Source: Corallococcus carmarthensis (GTDB lineage Bacteria > Myxococcota > Myxococcia > Myxococcales > Myxococcaceae). Taken from it: a stretch of DNA of 62,838 nt. The notes below the pieces were generated by a model that saw only the letters and a program-made list of their open reading frames with translations, had not been told where the DNA came from and did not search any database. Every line of letters starts with the position of its first letter. Within the stretch, counting starts at the first letter, position 1. The stretch covers positions 1-62,838 of the forward strand of contig NZ_RAWE01000032.1 in assembly GCF_003611695.1 (NCBI RefSeq). The letters are read 5' to 3'. The position numbers and the translations under genes are program-made. Positions 26,056 to 36,652 of the stretch are shown here, piece by piece.

Positions 26056-26438
26056 CAGCGACGGAGGTAGTCGAGCCCGCGAGGACTGTCAACCCAGGCC
26101 TTGGGCGACGGCGTCCCCGCGTCCCTCGCCAGACCGCTCCGGCAGCCGGACAGGTTGAAGTGGGCGGCGCGCAGGGCCTGCACCACCACGTGTCCCGCGG
26201 GCACCTTCAGCGTGTCGCCCGCGCCGAGCACGTGGTCGCGTGGGTCGCCTTCGAGCGTGAGCCAGACCTGGCCCGCTTCGCAGACGAGCAGCCGGGAAGG
26301 GCCGCGCAGGCGCCTGCTCCACAGGCCGCCTCCCGGCAGGCTCACGCGGTCCTGGCAGTCCCCGGACGTGGGGCCTCGCAGGCGTTCGGCCAGCGCGTGC
26401 AGCCACCGGGGATTCAGCAACGTGAAACGGTCCAGCAT
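26055..26438 (-). CDS. DUF2917 domain protein
   Basis: The 127-residue protein carries the DUF2917 core LLVCEAGQVWLTLEGDPRDH then VLGAGDTLKVPAGHVVVQAL, a small cupin-like beta fold of unknown function. ATG 26438 has GGGAGG seven bases upstream. The stop codon overlaps the start of the Cys-rich leader peptide, so it is the first gene of a DUF2917-leader-metNIQ unit. It is divergent from the MocR regulator, with operator-like repeats between. A role tied to sulfur amino-acid uptake is guilt by association only. Confidence 0.75.
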   Translation of the reverse strand: MLDRFTLLNPRWLHALAERLRGPTSGDCQDRVSLPGGGLWSRRLRGPSRLLVCEAGQVWLTLEGDPRDHVLGAGDTLKVPAGHVVVQALRAAHFNLSGCRSGLARDAGTPSPKAWVDSPRGLDYLRR

Positions 26439-26514
26439 CTCGGTCCTCCCGTGATGGACCCACCATGCGTCTGGAGGCTCGACCAGAACAGATGCAGGAA
26501 ATGTGAATTGTGAC

Positions 26515-26573
26515 CAGTACAGTTCCCACCTCGCGAACTGTGCTGATCGCCACGTCGCGGAGCTGTACCTGGG
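26515..26573. promoter_or_regulatory. Inverted repeats between DUF2917 and the MocR gene
   Basis: CAGTACAGTT (26515-26524) and AACTGTGCTG (26536-26545) form a 10-bp inverted repeat with one mismatch and an 11-bp spacer. A third related site, AGCTGTACCTGGG, lies at 26561-26573. Sites of the ACTGTACT/AGTACAGT kind are used by MocR-type regulators. They lie 50-110 bp before the MocR ATG and 77-135 bp before the DUF2917 ATG, so one regulator could control both directions. Confidence 0.6.
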
Positions 26574-26624
26574 CAGCCGAAGCCCCAGGCGCTATCGGTT
26601 GAGGACTTGAAGGAGGGCCACCGC

Positions 26625-28076
26625 ATGGGAGCACGCGCGCATTCCCTGAAGCTCTACGAGCGCGTCGCGGAGCGGCTGAAGGACGCCATCGCCGCGGGCA
26701 CGCTGCGCCCCGGTGAGCGGCTGCCCTCCGTGCGGCAGCTGAGCGCCCGTGAGCGGGTGAGCGTCTCCACCGTGCTCCAGGCCTATCTGCACCTGGAGTC
26801 CCAGGGGCTCATCGAGACGCGGCCCCAGTCCGGCCACTACGTGCGCGAACGGGAACGGCTCCGCCTCGCCGAGCCTCCGGTGTCCCGCCCACCGGCCTCC
26901 GCGACACCTGTCACCGTCAGCGACCTGGTGTCGCATCTGTACCGTGCGTCACGCGAGCCGCGCGTCGTGCAGCTGGGCACCGCGTGGCCTGCGCCGGAGC
27001 TGCTGCCCACCCGGCGCCTGTCCCGGGAGCTGGCGCAGCTCGCGCGGGAGCGGCAGGCGGAGGGCGTGATGTACGACGTGCCTCCCGGTTCGAAGTTGCT
27101 GCGACAGCAACTGGCGAAGCGCTCGCTGGAGTGGGGCTGCGCGCTGGGGGCCGACGACTTCATCACCACCAGCGGGGCCTCCGAGGCGGTGCACCTGTGC
27201 CTCGTCGCCGCCGCCCGCAGCGGCGACACCATCGCCATCGAGTCTCCCGCCTACTACGGCACGCTGCTCGCCATCGAGTCACTGGGCCTCAAGGCCCTGG
27301 AGATTCCCAGCCACCCTCGCCTGGGCATGGAGCTGGCCGCGCTGGAGGCCGCGCTGGAGCGGCGGCGCGTGGCCGCGGTGCTGGTGGTCCCCAGCTTCAG
27401 CAACCCGGTGGGCAGCTGCATGCCGGAGGAAAACCGGCGACGCCTGGTGGCGCTGGTGACCGCGCACGACGTGCCGCTCATCGAGGACGACATCTACGGC
27501 GACCTGCACTTCGGTCCGGAGCGTCCCCGCCCGTGCAAGACTTTCGACACGCGGGGACAGGTGATGCTGTGTGGTTCGTTCTCCAAGACCATCGCACCGG
27601 GCTTCCGCGTGGGCTACGTGGCCCCGGGCCGGTTCCGGGAGCGCGTGGAGCTGCTCAAGTTCGCGCACACCGTGGCGTCGCCGCTGCTGACCCAGGAGGC
27701 GGTCGCGCGCTTCCTGGAGAGCGGCGGCTATGACAGACACCTGCGCGCCCTGCGCCGCAACCTCGCCTCGCAGGTGGAGCACGTGGCCCACGCCGTCGCG
27801 GAGCACTTCCCTCCAGGTACGCGCGTGGCGCTGCCGTCGGGAGGACTGCTGCTCTGGGTGCAGTTGCCGCCGTCGGTGGATGATCACGCGGTCAACGCGC
27901 GGGCCCTGGAGGCGGGCATCAGCATCGCGCCCGGGTCCATCTTCTCCGCGCGGCCGGACTCCTACCGGAACTTCATCCGCCTGAGCTGCGGACAGCCGTG
28001 GACGCCACGCATCGAAGCCGCCGTCGCCACGCTGGGGAACATCGCCTCCGGCCTTGCTAGCGCGTCGCGACGATGA
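26625..28076 (+). CDS. MocR-type regulator: GntR winged helix fused to PLP aminotransferase domain
   Basis: The 483-residue regulator has an N-terminal GntR DNA-binding domain ([40 protein letters not shown]). A fold-type I aminotransferase domain follows, with [11 protein letters not shown] and a PLP-lysine motif [17 protein letters not shown]. MocR proteins sense amino acids or PLP and act on divergent genes. ATG 26625 has AAGGAGGG seven bases upstream. The divergent target would be the DUF2917-leader-metNIQ unit, across the repeats at 26515-26573. The 3' end overlaps the convergent methyltransferase by 20 bp. Confidence 0.9.
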   Translation: MGARAHSLKLYERVAERLKDAIAAGTLRPGERLPSVRQLSARERVSVSTVLQAYLHLESQGLIETRPQSGHYVRERERLRLAEPPVSRPPASATPVTVSDLVSHLYRASREPRVVQLGTAWPAPELLPTRRLSRELAQLARERQAEGVMYDVPPGSKLLRQQLAKRSLEWGCALGADDFITTSGASEAVHLCLVAAARSGDTIAIESPAYYGTLLAIESLGLKALEIPSHPRLGMELAALEAALERRRVAAVLVVPSFSNPVGSCMPEENRRRLVALVTAHDVPLIEDDIYGDLHFGPERPRPCKTFDTRGQVMLCGSFSKTIAPGFRVGYVAPGRFRERVELLKFAHTVASPLLTQEAVARFLESGGYDRHLRALRRNLASQVEHVAHAVAEHFPPGTRVALPSGGLLLWVQLPPSVDDHAVNARALEAGISIAPGSIFSARPDSYRNFIRLSCGQPWTPRIEAAVATLGNIASGLASASRR

Positions 28077-28827
28077 ACAGCCGGGGGAAGGGCAGCAGGA
28101 CCGTTCCGTCGGGCAGGGCAGGGTAGGCCCGGTCAATCTCGGTCTGATATCGGGCGAGGAAGTCTGTCTTTTCGCCCGCATCGAGTGGTTCGAGGAAGGG
28201 CCGCAGCCCTGTGCCCTTGAACCACTCCACCACCGCCCCGGCGCCGCCGGTCAGCGGGTGGAAGTAGGTCGTGCGCCAGATGTCCACCGTGGCTCCGGCC
28301 TCGCGCAGCCTGCGGAAGTACCATTCGGCATCCTGGCGGACCGTCCGCGCGTTCGCGGCTTCCTTCAACTTGCCGGCCCAGGGACCCGCGCTGGCGGTCT
28401 CCCGCATCAACCGGTGTGAGGGCTCATCCAGGTTGTCCGGCATCTGCACGGCGAGGCTTCCGCCCTCCGCCAGCTTGCCAAGGAGCGCTGGCAGCAGGGT
28501 GGAATGGTCCGGCACCCACTGCAGCACCGCGTTCGCCAGGATGACGTCGTAGGGGCCCGGATCGCTCCAGGCCGCGAGGTCTCCCAGGTCGAACCGGACG
28601 TCCGGCAGCCGCTTGCGCGCCGCGGTGAGCATGTCCGGCGAGCTGTCCATGCCGGTGACGGCGGCCTCCGGATAGCGGGCGCGCAGCAGCTCCGTGGAGT
28701 TGCCGGGACCGCAGCCGAGGTCCGCGGCCCGCTTCACCTCGGACGTCGGAATCCGGGCGAGCAGGTCCCGGATGGGACGGTTCCGCTCGTCTTCGAATCG
28801 CGTGTACTGCGCCGCAGACCAGTCCAT
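28057..28827 (-). CDS. tam: Trans-aconitate 2-methyltransferase-like SAM methyltransferase
   Basis: The 256-residue class I methyltransferase starts [18 protein letters not shown], the characteristic Tam start. The SAM motif [27 protein letters not shown] and [12 protein letters not shown] at the end also fit Tam. The family methylates trans-aconitate, a by-product of aconitase. Start 28827 is chosen over ATG 28833 because AAAAGGGG would then lie at a usable distance. It stands between the MocR regulator (convergent overlap) and the divergent VIT lipoprotein. Confidence 0.85.
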   Translation of the reverse strand: MDWSAAQYTRFEDERNRPIRDLLARIPTSEVKRAADLGCGPGNSTELLRARYPEAAVTGMDSSPDMLTAARKRLPDVRFDLGDLAAWSDPGPYDVILANAVLQWVPDHSTLLPALLGKLAEGGSLAVQMPDNLDEPSHRLMRETASAGPWAGKLKEAANARTVRQDAEWYFRRLREAGATVDIWRTTYFHPLTGGAGAVVEWFKGTGLRPFLEPLDAGEKTDFLARYQTEIDRAYPALPDGTVLLPFPRLFIVATR

Positions 28828-28935
28828 GGGCATCCCCTTTTTTGGGGGAACCTATCGCGTCATGGCGGTGTCATGGGGGGGCCATGTCTTGGCGGGCATC
28901 AGCTCGCCATTCGCGGATGGGTTAGCGTTCCAATC

Positions 28936-31900
28936 ATGCGCCTTTTTCGTGCTTCCGCCGTCCTGTTGCTGATGGGGTTCCTCGCCTCGGGCTGTAAACG
29001 AGACGCTGACGGTCCTCCGCCCAAGGCCACCGCTCCGGTCGAAGCTCCGGCCAAGGCCCCGGTCGATGCTCCGGCGCCCTTCGCCAAGGCGGGGCTGGTG
29101 GCCCCCGTCACCGCCGCGGGACAGCCAGACACGGGCGAGGTGGACCTCGCGGCGCTGCGCGACTCCGTGGCGGATCCGCGGGTGCTCTCCGAAGAAGAGG
29201 TGCAGGCGCTCTCGCCGGACGCTGCCCGCTCAGGGGCGGCCCTCGAAGTCGCGGCCCCACCGCCGAGCGCGCGCGCCCCCGAGGCGCCCGGGCTGGGGGA
29301 GGCGGACGTGATGGATTCCGCGCTGAGCGCGGACATGGCGCCGCGCGAGAGGCCCAGACGCTTGATGCGTGCACAGGCGGAAGAGGAACGGTCCGCGCCA
29401 CCGGCTCCCGCTGATGCCGATGGCGTGGAGGGAGGCGTCGCCGGAGGTGTCATCGGAGGCGTCGTTGGCGGCCGGCTCGCGGCGCCAGCGCCATCCGCCG
29501 CGCCTTCTGCGTCGCAGGAGCATCTGCGTTCCGCCATGCTGGTCATCAGGGGGGCCGGAGCCGGTGGCGGTGGCACTGGCGTTGGATTCGGCTCCGGCGG
29601 GCGCGCCGCGGCACCCGCGAAGAAGCAGGCCGCCGAACCGGAAGAGGCGCCCACGCCCGTGCTTCCTCGCGTGGAGGCCGCGCCTCGCGCCGCCAAGGTG
29701 CTGGTGATGAGCGACGACGGCCGCTACCAGCCCCTCAAGGCCCGCTCCGTGCGCGTCGTCACGTACATCCAGGGCTCCCGGGCGCGGACCGTGGTCGACC
29801 ACCTCTTCGAGAACGACACCGGCCGCAGCCTCGAAGGCACGTTCTATTACCCGCTGCCCGGCGGAGCGACGGTGGCGGGCTTCGCGCTGTACTCGGGGTC
29901 GGTGGCGGTGGACTCGCCCTCGCTGTTCCAGTCGCCGGACCTGCTGCCTCCCCTGGGCGACGACTCGACGGAGTTGGAGCGGCTCGCCGCCTCCGCGCCG
30001 CCCGCGGCCCGTGGCGCGAAGCGCTCCTGGGGTGACATCCAGGAGGCCCGTGTCGTGGAACAGAAGCGCGCACGGGAGGTGTACGAGGACGTCGTGCGCC
30101 GCAACGTGGACCCCGCGCTGCTCGAATGGTCGGGCGCGTCCACCTTCAGCGCCCGCGTCTTCCCCCTGCCTCCCAAGTCCCTCAAGCGCGTCGTCATCGC
30201 GTACGAGCAGACGCTCCTCTTCGACGGCACCCGCTTGCGCTACACGTGGCCGCTGCCTCCGGGCGCGGGCAAGGATTTGCGCGTCACCGCTCGCGTCCAC
30301 GTGGATCCGCGGCAGGCCCCGGAGGTCGCGGTGCAGCCGGACTCGGGCGCGAAGGCGCGCAAGGTGGGCGCGTGGCAGGTCTACGACTTCCCGAAGCTCG
30401 CGGGGGACGGCGCGTTGGGGCTGGCCCTGAAGCCTCGCGGCGAGGACGCGGACGTGCTGGTGGGCTCGGACGCCGCGGGCCTCGCGGGCCGCGCCTTCCA
30501 CGCGCGGGTGCGGCTGCCAGAACGGCTCACCTCCGGCGCGGAGGGCCCGCCCACGGGCCGCGCGGTGCTGGTGGTGGACACCTCGCTGTCCTCCGAGGAC
30601 GGCAACGCCTGGGCCATCCAGGCGGCCACGCTGCGCGCCCTCCTGGAGAAGGACGCGACGTTGAAGGAGTACGCGGTGCTCCTCTTCGACGTGCGTCCCC
30701 GCTGGCTGCACGGGCCTGGCTTCCGCCCGAACGACGCGGCGCACCGGCAGGCGAGCTTCGCGGAGCTGGAGCGCGTCTACCTGGAGGGCGCGTCACACGT
30801 GGACGGCGCATTGGAGGAGCTGGATCAGGCCGGGCGTGAATGGCTCAAGCCTTCCGCCGCCGGGGAGCGCGTGACGGCCTTCCTGCTCTCCGACGGCAAC
30901 GTCACCTGGGGACAGAGCCGCGTGGACGCGCTCCTCTCCCGGCACCCGTGCGTGGAAGCGCTGCGCTGGGTGACGTACCGCTTCGGTGAGTCGGCGGTGA
31001 ACACGGAGCTCTTCGATGCGCTGGCGCGCTCCAGCGGCGGGCGCGTCGTGAACGTCCTGTCCGCCGCGGAGGTGGATGCCGCGGCGAAGGCGCACCGCGC
31101 GGCGTCCGTGGTGTTGTCCCGCGTGTCCGTGGTGGGCGCGGACGTGAAGGACCTGGTGGTGGCGGGGCGGCCCCGGCTCGTCTTCCCCGGGCAGGAGCTT
31201 CAGGTCGCGGGGCGGCTGCCGGGCAAGGGCGACGCTGCGCTGGAGGTGGTGACCCAGGCGGGCACCGGACCCGAGCGCACGCTGCGCATCCCCCTGCCGC
31301 TCGACGAGGACAGCGCCTTCGCGCCGCGCGCGTGGGCGGAGCTCTTCGTGTCCCAGCTGGTGTCCCTGGATGATGAGCGATTGGACCGGATGGTGGTGGC
31401 GCTCAGCCAGCACTACCGCCTGGCCAACGCCCGCGCGTCCATGCTCGTGCTGGAGTCCGAGGGCGACTACACGCGCTACGCCGTCCGCGACGAGCAGGTG
31501 GACCTGGCGAACCTGGAGTCGCTGCGGCGCAAGGAAGAGGACCAGCGCCGCGACAAGCTCCTGGGCATCGCGCTGGACGACGTGCCCGCTCCAGGCCGCG
31601 CGGTGGTGGCCCGGCTCGCTGAACAGAAGGGCCTGCCCGCGCTCCTGCGGCGTCAGCCGCTGAAGGACGCGCCCTACGCGGGCGGTGACGAGCGGCTCCA
31701 GGCGGAGCTGGCCTATCGCAAGGCGCGGCAGGCGAACCGGGACGACGTGATGATCTACGAGGCCGTGGCCCGCAGACGCGCCTTCTCCGGGGACACCTGG
31801 GGCGCCGTGCGCGCGCTGTCGTCGCCCGTGGAGCTGCGGCCCCGGGACGCGGAGGCGCTGCGCCTGGTGGGGTATGGCCTGCTGGCGCTGGGGCAGTACC

Positions 31901-32622
31901 CGGCCGCGGCGGAGCTCTTCGAACACGTGCGCCTCAACCGCCCCTTCGAGGCGCAGGCGTTCCTGGAGGAAGCGCTCGCGCTGGATGCGGCGGGGCGTTA
32001 TTCGGAGGCCGCCCGGAACTACGAAATCGTCCTGGCGCGGTCCTGGAAGCGGCATGGCAGCGAGCTGCGGACGGTGGCGAGCTTCCACTACGCGCGGATG
32101 CTGGCGGGACTGGAGCGGCAGCCCCGGCTCGCGCAGGTGGCTGGCGTGCTCCGCGAGCGCCGCGCCGGACTGCGGGGGCCCGACGGCGATGCGATGTTCG
32201 CGGACGCGCGGCCCATCGACTACCAGCTCACCACGCACTGGAACTCGGACAACACGGACATCGACCTGTGGGTCATCGAGCCGGACGGGGAGAAGTGCTT
32301 CTACCGGAACATGCGGACGCCGCTGGGTGGCCAGCTGTACTGGGACATCACGGATGGCCTGGGGCCGGAGCTGTACCACGCGCGGAAGGCGGCGCCGGGG
32401 CCGTACCACGTGGTGGTGCACTACTACGGCAACCGCTCGTCGCGGTACGTGGTGCCCACGGCGCTCCTGCTCGTGAGCGACCGGAACGTCTTCACGGCCG
32501 ACGACATGGCCCAGCGGCGCTTCCAGGTGCGCATCCTGCCCAACACGGACGCCCGGCTGTTGTTGCGGCGCGAGGTGCTGGTGGCGGGGAAGGACCGCGT
32601 GTCCGCGCAGCCCTCACCGTGA
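28936..32622 (+). CDS. Giant VIT/VWA lipoprotein with TPR and DUF2135-like domains
   Basis: The 1,228-residue lipoprotein has lipobox LASGC. A long Pro/Ala/Gly-rich linker contains a glycine stretch [21 protein letters not shown] domain (about residues 262-390; [17 protein letters not shown]) is followed by a VWA-like domain with metal-binding DTSLS near residue 545. TPR-like helices follow (about 920-1090). A C-terminal DUF2135/YfaP-like domain ([41 protein letters not shown]) ends the chain. The VIT plus VWA arrangement recalls inter-alpha-trypsin inhibitor heavy chains. Surface adhesion or matrix organisation is plausible. The last 9 bp overlap the convergent hydrolase. Confidence 0.85.
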   Translation: MRLFRASAVLLLMGFLASGCKRDADGPPPKATAPVEAPAKAPVDAPAPFAKAGLVAPVTAAGQPDTGEVDLAALRDSVADPRVLSEEEVQALSPDAARSGAALEVAAPPPSARAPEAPGLGEADVMDSALSADMAPRERPRRLMRAQAEEERSAPPAPADADGVEGGVAGGVIGGVVGGRLAAPAPSAAPSASQEHLRSAMLVIRGAGAGGGGTGVGFGSGGRAAAPAKKQAAEPEEAPTPVLPRVEAAPRAAKVLVMSDDGRYQPLKARSVRVVTYIQGSRARTVVDHLFENDTGRSLEGTFYYPLPGGATVAGFALYSGSVAVDSPSLFQSPDLLPPLGDDSTELERLAASAPPAARGAKRSWGDIQEARVVEQKRAREVYEDVVRRNVDPALLEWSGASTFSARVFPLPPKSLKRVVIAYEQTLLFDGTRLRYTWPLPPGAGKDLRVTARVHVDPRQAPEVAVQPDSGAKARKVGAWQVYDFPKLAGDGALGLALKPRGEDADVLVGSDAAGLAGRAFHARVRLPERLTSGAEGPPTGRAVLVVDTSLSSEDGNAWAIQAATLRALLEKDATLKEYAVLLFDVRPRWLHGPGFRPNDAAHRQASFAELERVYLEGASHVDGALEELDQAGREWLKPSAAGERVTAFLLSDGNVTWGQSRVDALLSRHPCVEALRWVTYRFGESAVNTELFDALARSSGGRVVNVLSAAEVDAAAKAHRAASVVLSRVSVVGADVKDLVVAGRPRLVFPGQELQVAGRLPGKGDAALEVVTQAGTGPERTLRIPLPLDEDSAFAPRAWAELFVSQLVSLDDERLDRMVVALSQHYRLANARASMLVLESEGDYTRYAVRDEQVDLANLESLRRKEEDQRRDKLLGIALDDVPAPGRAVVARLAEQKGLPALLRRQPLKDAPYAGGDERLQAELAYRKARQANRDDVMIYEAVARRRAFSGDTWGAVRALSSPVELRPRDAEALRLVGYGLLALGQYPAAAELFEHVRLNRPFEAQAFLEEALALDAAGRYSEAARNYEIVLARSWKRHGSELRTVASFHYARMLAGLERQPRLAQVAGVLRERRAGLRGPDGDAMFADARPIDYQLTTHWNSDNTDIDLWVIEPDGEKCFYRNMRTPLGGQLYWDITDGLGPELYHARKAAPGPYHVVVHYYGNRSSRYVVPTALLLVSDRNVFTADDMAQRRFQVRILPNTDARLLLRREVLVAGKDRVSAQPSP

Positions 32623-33705
32623 CGTCTGCCCGCGGGTGCGCTGCTCTTGCTGGAGCAGCCAGCCGCGGATGGCTTCCTCGCAGGCGGCATGGCGGTCCAG
32701 GAAGGCGAAGTGCCCGCTGTCCACCTCGAACCAGGTCGCGCGCCTTCCCAGGCGCGCGGCCGCGTCCCTCGCGATGCGTGCGGGCATCATCGTGTCGCGC
32801 GCCCCCTGCACGAACAGCACGGGAACTGGCGGCGTCGACGCCCGGCGCTGCGCACCGGCGATCAGCACCAGCCCCCGCAGCTCGATGCCCGCGGACGCGA
32901 CCCGGCTGCTGAGCACGTGCGCGCCCACGGCTCCGTTGGACAGACCCCCCAGATACACGCGGCGGATGCCCTGGCCCTTGAGCCAGGCCAGGGTCCGCTC
33001 GAGCGTCCTCGCTCCGTCGTCGGTCCACCAGTCTCCCTGGGGACCCACGGAGGGACAGACGGTCCTGGCGGAGATGGCCCGGGCGGCCCGGGCCAGCTGC
33101 CAGCAATACACGGTGAAGTTGCCGGTGTAGCCGTGCAGCATCACCACGGCGGTGTCGGAGCTGGGGTGCTCCGGCGTGATGACCACCGTGTCGAAGGCGT
33201 CGGGGGATTGGAGCCCGAGCCACGTCGCGATGGCGGGGGTGGCCACCGTGCCTTCCTCCCGGGAGAGCCGGTCGAAAGCCGCCTCCAGCGCGGGAATGAA
33301 CCCGGCCGTGTCCGAGGCGGGAAGCCGCCGTGTGAGCAAGAGGGCGTGGGCCGCGAGCAGCGTTCCGTCCCGTTCGTCCACCAGCCGGTTCAGGTAGCGC
33401 GTTCCCGGGACCGGCATCCGCTCGGTGTGCACCCGGGCGCCATCCGCCACCGCGAGCCGGACGGCCGCGACGGCGACGATGAGCCCCAGCCCCGCGCGGG
33501 CCAGCCCCCTCCGCGTCCGCCAGGGCTTCGTGAGGAGTCCCAGCGAGAACAGGACGCCTCCCAGCGCGTATCCCCAGCCCGAGGCCGACGCGCCGATGCA
33601 GGCCGCCAGCGCGAAGAGGACGAGGGCCATGGGGGTCGTGACGAGCCCAACGGCGAAGGCCCATCTTGAAAGAGGATGCCTCGAGGCGTTCATGCCAGGG
33701 AGCAT
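32614..33705 (-). CDS. Membrane-anchored alpha/beta hydrolase
   Basis: The 363-residue protein has two to three N-terminal membrane helices (about residues 14-85). An alpha/beta-hydrolase domain follows with HGYTGNF at the oxyanion hole, nucleophile elbow [13 protein letters not shown], acid [10 protein letters not shown] and base [10 protein letters not shown]. Substrate unknown; the domain faces the periplasm if the helices insert as drawn. Start could be ATG 33705 or 33693, neither with a clear ribosome site. It converges on the VIT lipoprotein with a 9-bp overlap. Confidence 0.8.
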   Translation of the reverse strand: MLPGMNASRHPLSRWAFAVGLVTTPMALVLFALAACIGASASGWGYALGGVLFSLGLLTKPWRTRRGLARAGLGLIVAVAAVRLAVADGARVHTERMPVPGTRYLNRLVDERDGTLLAAHALLLTRRLPASDTAGFIPALEAAFDRLSREEGTVATPAIATWLGLQSPDAFDTVVITPEHPSSDTAVVMLHGYTGNFTVYCWQLARAARAISARTVCPSVGPQGDWWTDDGARTLERTLAWLKGQGIRRVYLGGLSNGAVGAHVLSSRVASAGIELRGLVLIAGAQRRASTPPVPVLFVQGARDTMMPARIARDAAARLGRRATWFEVDSGHFAFLDRHAACEEAIRGWLLQQEQRTRGQTSR

Positions 33706-33809
33706 CGCGGCGGGGCCCGCCCGGAAGACCTTCCGGTTGCCGAGCGGTCCCGCGCTACGACCGAGCGGTCGCTTCTTCAGGCCGGGTGGTGGACGCCGTC
33801 AGGAATGCC

Positions 33810-34958
33810 TCAAGGGGCGCAGACGACGCCCACGCAGCCTCCCGCGCCGTTGCCGCGCGCGGCGTTGCCGCCTCCGTCAATGGCTGTCGGCGCGTGGATG
33901 CCCCAGCCCGTGTTGCCCCGGCAGACGTTGCGGGAGAGGGTGGGGATGCTGCCTGGGAGGACGCGCAGGCCGTCCCCGTCGTTCGACAGGAAGCGGTTGT
34001 CGCGGACCGGGCCCTCCTGCGGGACGGGTTCGAAGTCCGGCAGGTTGGACAGCGTCAGCCCTCCTGCGTTGTCCCACCAGAGGTTGCTCCGGACGTCGAG
34101 CGTCTGGGCCGCCAGGCGCAGTCCCTCGCCATTGTTCATGACCCACGAATCGCGCATCTGGAAGTCGAACGCCTGCCAGTCGGGATGCTCGGGCGTCCCG
34201 AACGCGGTGTTGTTCGCGAGGATGGAGTTTTCGAACACCAGCTCGTAGCAGTTGTCGAAGCGGCCGTTGTCCCACGTCAGGTCCGCCACGGAAGCATTCC
34301 CCGTGAACGTGCTCGACCTGACGCGGATACTGCCGGAGTAGCAGTACAGGACGTTCTCGTTCGACGTGAAGGTCGAACCGGAGATGCGGGTGTCGTGAAA
34401 GTCCACGAACAACACGAGCCCGTTTCCGGCGAACCGGGACCCCCGGATGTCGATGAAGCCGGAGGTCGCGTCGAACTCACTGCCGAAGCCCAGCGAGTTT
34501 CCACTCAATCTCGAGTCCGTGAGGAGGAGCCCCCCGCCACCGTTCCGGTGGTAGATGGCGATCACATTGTCGACGAGCGCGACCTTGTGCACCTGCACTG
34601 GGGCGCCGTCGAACGCGTAGCCCCGGTAGAAGCCCCGGATCTTGCCGTTGCGCACCGTGCTGCCCTGTTCGGCCACGACGCCCGTCGAATCATCCGTCCC
34701 GGTTCCGGAGCGGCGGACGGTGTAGCCCCCCAGGTCGAGCACGACGCCCGAAGCGGCGATCCGGAGCGCGGGCTCCGGCGTGCCCGGACAGACGAGGTCT
34801 CGCGTGAGTCGCGTGTTCCGGGTCAGGACGTCTCCGCACCGGACGGCGCGGGCCTCGAAGGTTTCCGCCGCTTCCGGGTCGCTGGCCTTCGCGGCGGTCC
34901 CAGCGAGGAGCAGCAGCGCCAGGGGCCACGTCACGACCCCACCTCGTATCCGTTGCAT
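33810..34958 (-). CDS. Exported right-handed beta-helix protein
   Basis: The 382-residue protein has a signal peptide (MQRIRGGVVTWPLALLLLAG) and CGDVLTRNTRLTRDLVC, a common start of bacterial parallel beta-helix proteins. Regular coils rich in Asn/Ser/Gly follow, each about 22-25 residues (STVRNGKIRGF, DSRLSGNSLGF, GSRFAGNGLVL, SSTFTGNASV, NSILANNTAFG, DNRFLSNDGDG). Such folds often bind or cleave polysaccharide, but no catalytic residues can be named. ATG 34958 starts the signal peptide. It is divergent from the acetyltransferase gene over 182 bp. Confidence 0.8.
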   Translation of the reverse strand: MQRIRGGVVTWPLALLLLAGTAAKASDPEAAETFEARAVRCGDVLTRNTRLTRDLVCPGTPEPALRIAASGVVLDLGGYTVRRSGTGTDDSTGVVAEQGSTVRNGKIRGFYRGYAFDGAPVQVHKVALVDNVIAIYHRNGGGGLLLTDSRLSGNSLGFGSEFDATSGFIDIRGSRFAGNGLVLFVDFHDTRISGSTFTSNENVLYCYSGSIRVRSSTFTGNASVADLTWDNGRFDNCYELVFENSILANNTAFGTPEHPDWQAFDFQMRDSWVMNNGEGLRLAAQTLDVRSNLWWDNAGGLTLSNLPDFEPVPQEGPVRDNRFLSNDGDGLRVLPGSIPTLSRNVCRGNTGWGIHAPTAIDGGGNAARGNGAGGCVGVVCAP

Positions 34959-35140
34959 GATGATTCCCCCTCGCCGGAGGCTGTCAGCCCCCGCGCGGGG
35001 AGGCTGCTCACCCCGCCTCGCGCCCCCCAGTCCGCCCAATGGTGCCAGGGGACTGCGTGGAGGCAGACAGGCCTACCGCGCCCCAGGGGGCGGGGCTGTT
35101 GCTATCCTCCCGTGTGCCGCGACAGGAAGGACGGAGCACC

Positions 35141-35941
35141 ATGACGAGGGCACCCGCCACCCGGACCGACTTGAGAGAGGCCTTGCTGCGGCTGGGCCTG
35201 GAGGAGGGCGACCTCGTGATGGTCCACGCCGGCCTCCGGAGCCTCGGGCCCGTCCTGGGCGGGGTGAACACCGTGGTGCAGGCGCTGCTCGACGCGGTGG
35301 GCGCCCGGGGCACGCTCCTGGCGTACCTGGACTGGGAGATGGGCGTGGAGCCGGAGGACTTCGAGGACGCACGCCTCCGGGAGGAGATCCCCACCTTCGA
35401 CATGCGCACCGCACGGGCCAGCCGCGACCACGGCATCCTGGCGGAGACGCTCCGGACGTGGCCGGGCGCGGTCCGCAGCGGCCATCCGGACGCGGGCATG
35501 GCCGCCATTGGCGCGCGCGCGGAGTGGCTCTGCGCGGACCACCCCCTCCACTACGGCTACGGCCCCGGGTCACCGCTGGCCAGATTGGTGGAGGCGGAGG
35601 GCAAGGTGCTGATGCTCGGAGCCCCGCTGGAGACGCTCACGGTGCTGCACCACGCGGAGCACCTGGCGGACCTCCCCGGCAAACGGGTCGTCCGCTACCA
35701 GCGGCCGCTGTTCGTCAACGGCGAGCGGCGCTGGGTGGACTTCGAGGAGTTCGATACCAGCGAGCCGGTGACCGACGCCCTGCGCGCGTCCAGCGTGGAC
35801 CCCTTCACGCGCATTGGAGAGCAATGCCTCGCGGAGGGAATCGGCCGCTCCGGAACGGTCGGCCAATCCCTGTCATATCTCTTTGACGCACGCCGGTTGG
35901 TCCGCCGAGGCGTTGCGTGGTTGGAGGAGTACCCCCGCTGA
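35141..35941 (+). CDS. Aminoglycoside N3-acetyltransferase family protein (AAC(3))
   Basis: The 266-residue enzyme follows the antibiotic acetyltransferase family throughout. Landmarks are GDLVMVHAGLRSLGPV, AVRSGHPDAGMAAIGARAEW, the substrate-site PLHYGYGPGSPL, VLMLGAPLETLTVLHHAEH with the catalytic histidine, and LPGKRVVRYQRPL. It resembles the AAC(3)-II/III branch more than AAC(3)-IV. ATG 35141 has GGAG seven bases upstream. It may acetylate aminoglycosides or an endogenous amino sugar; chromosomal homologues are not always resistance genes. The next gene starts 11 bp after its stop. Confidence 0.85.
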   Translation: MTRAPATRTDLREALLRLGLEEGDLVMVHAGLRSLGPVLGGVNTVVQALLDAVGARGTLLAYLDWEMGVEPEDFEDARLREEIPTFDMRTARASRDHGILAETLRTWPGAVRSGHPDAGMAAIGARAEWLCADHPLHYGYGPGSPLARLVEAEGKVLMLGAPLETLTVLHHAEHLADLPGKRVVRYQRPLFVNGERRWVDFEEFDTSEPVTDALRASSVDPFTRIGEQCLAEGIGRSGTVGQSLSYLFDARRLVRRGVAWLEEYPR

Positions 35942-35952
35942 AAGGAGCCGCC

Positions 35953-36603
35953 GTGATTCTCTTGAAGACCGCCCTCATCCTGGCCCTGACCTCAGCCGCC
36001 CCCGAAGCCGCGCCCGCGAAGTCCGGGTGCGCCACCACCAGCATCGAAGTCGCGCTCCGCCACCTGTTCGAGCGCTACAAGGACGGCGGGACACTGGACG
36101 TCACCCGGGACTCCGGCGAGCCCATCACGCCGCGGTTCATCGCGGAGTCCCTGAAGGTGCGTGACGTGCCGAATGGCTACGCGCTCATCGAGAACCCGGA
36201 CCTCATCGAGACCTTCGAAGCCGCCTTGTTCAAGAACCCGAATGGCTACCACCTGGTGGTGGTGTCCTCGGGCGCGTCCGTGAGCCACACGGCTGTCTTC
36301 AAGTGTGACGCGGAGGGGTTGAAGGCAGACAACACGGCCCTGGAGCTCTCCGACGCGGAGGCCGTCCAGCTCTACACCGACGCGGGCCTCCTCAAGGCGA
36401 ACGCCAAGAAGGGCTTGAGCGAGAAGACCCTCCAGGACTGGGCGGGCTCCATCGTGACCCTCAGCCTGCCTCGCAAGGGGCGCGTCATCACCATCAAGGC
36501 GAACGTGGACGAGCCGGCCGGCGTGTATGGGAAGAAGCTGGGGACCATCGACTACGTCGACGGCCGGTTCGTCGTGCACTCCCTCGCGAAGAAGGCCCGC
36601 TGA
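35953..36603 (+). CDS. Exported protein of unknown function
   Basis: The 216-residue product has a signal peptide (VILLKTALILALTSAAP) from GTG 35953, with AAAGGAG six bases upstream, just after the stop of the acetyltransferase. It is Lys-rich in the C-terminal half and has two cysteines (CATT, FKCDAEG) that could form a disulfide. No family is recognised. The tight spacing suggests co-transcription with the AAC(3) gene. A strong hairpin follows its stop. Confidence 0.65.
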   Translation: MILLKTALILALTSAAPEAAPAKSGCATTSIEVALRHLFERYKDGGTLDVTRDSGEPITPRFIAESLKVRDVPNGYALIENPDLIETFEAALFKNPNGYHLVVVSSGASVSHTAVFKCDAEGLKADNTALELSDAEAVQLYTDAGLLKANAKKGLSEKTLQDWAGSIVTLSLPRKGRVITIKANVDEPAGVYGKKLGTIDYVDGRFVVHSLAKKAR

Positions 36604-36607
36604 GGAC

Positions 36608-36635
36608 GGGGCCCGCGTCCTGGAACGCGGGCCCC
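36608..36635. terminator. Bidirectional hairpin between convergent genes
   Basis: GGGGCCCGCG and its exact complement CGCGGGCCCC enclose an 8-base loop in the 49-bp gap between two convergent genes. There is no clear T-tract on either side, so it may be a GC-only terminator or mRNA-stabilising stem. Confidence 0.6.
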
Positions 36636-36652
36636 TACAGCACCGCGAAGGT

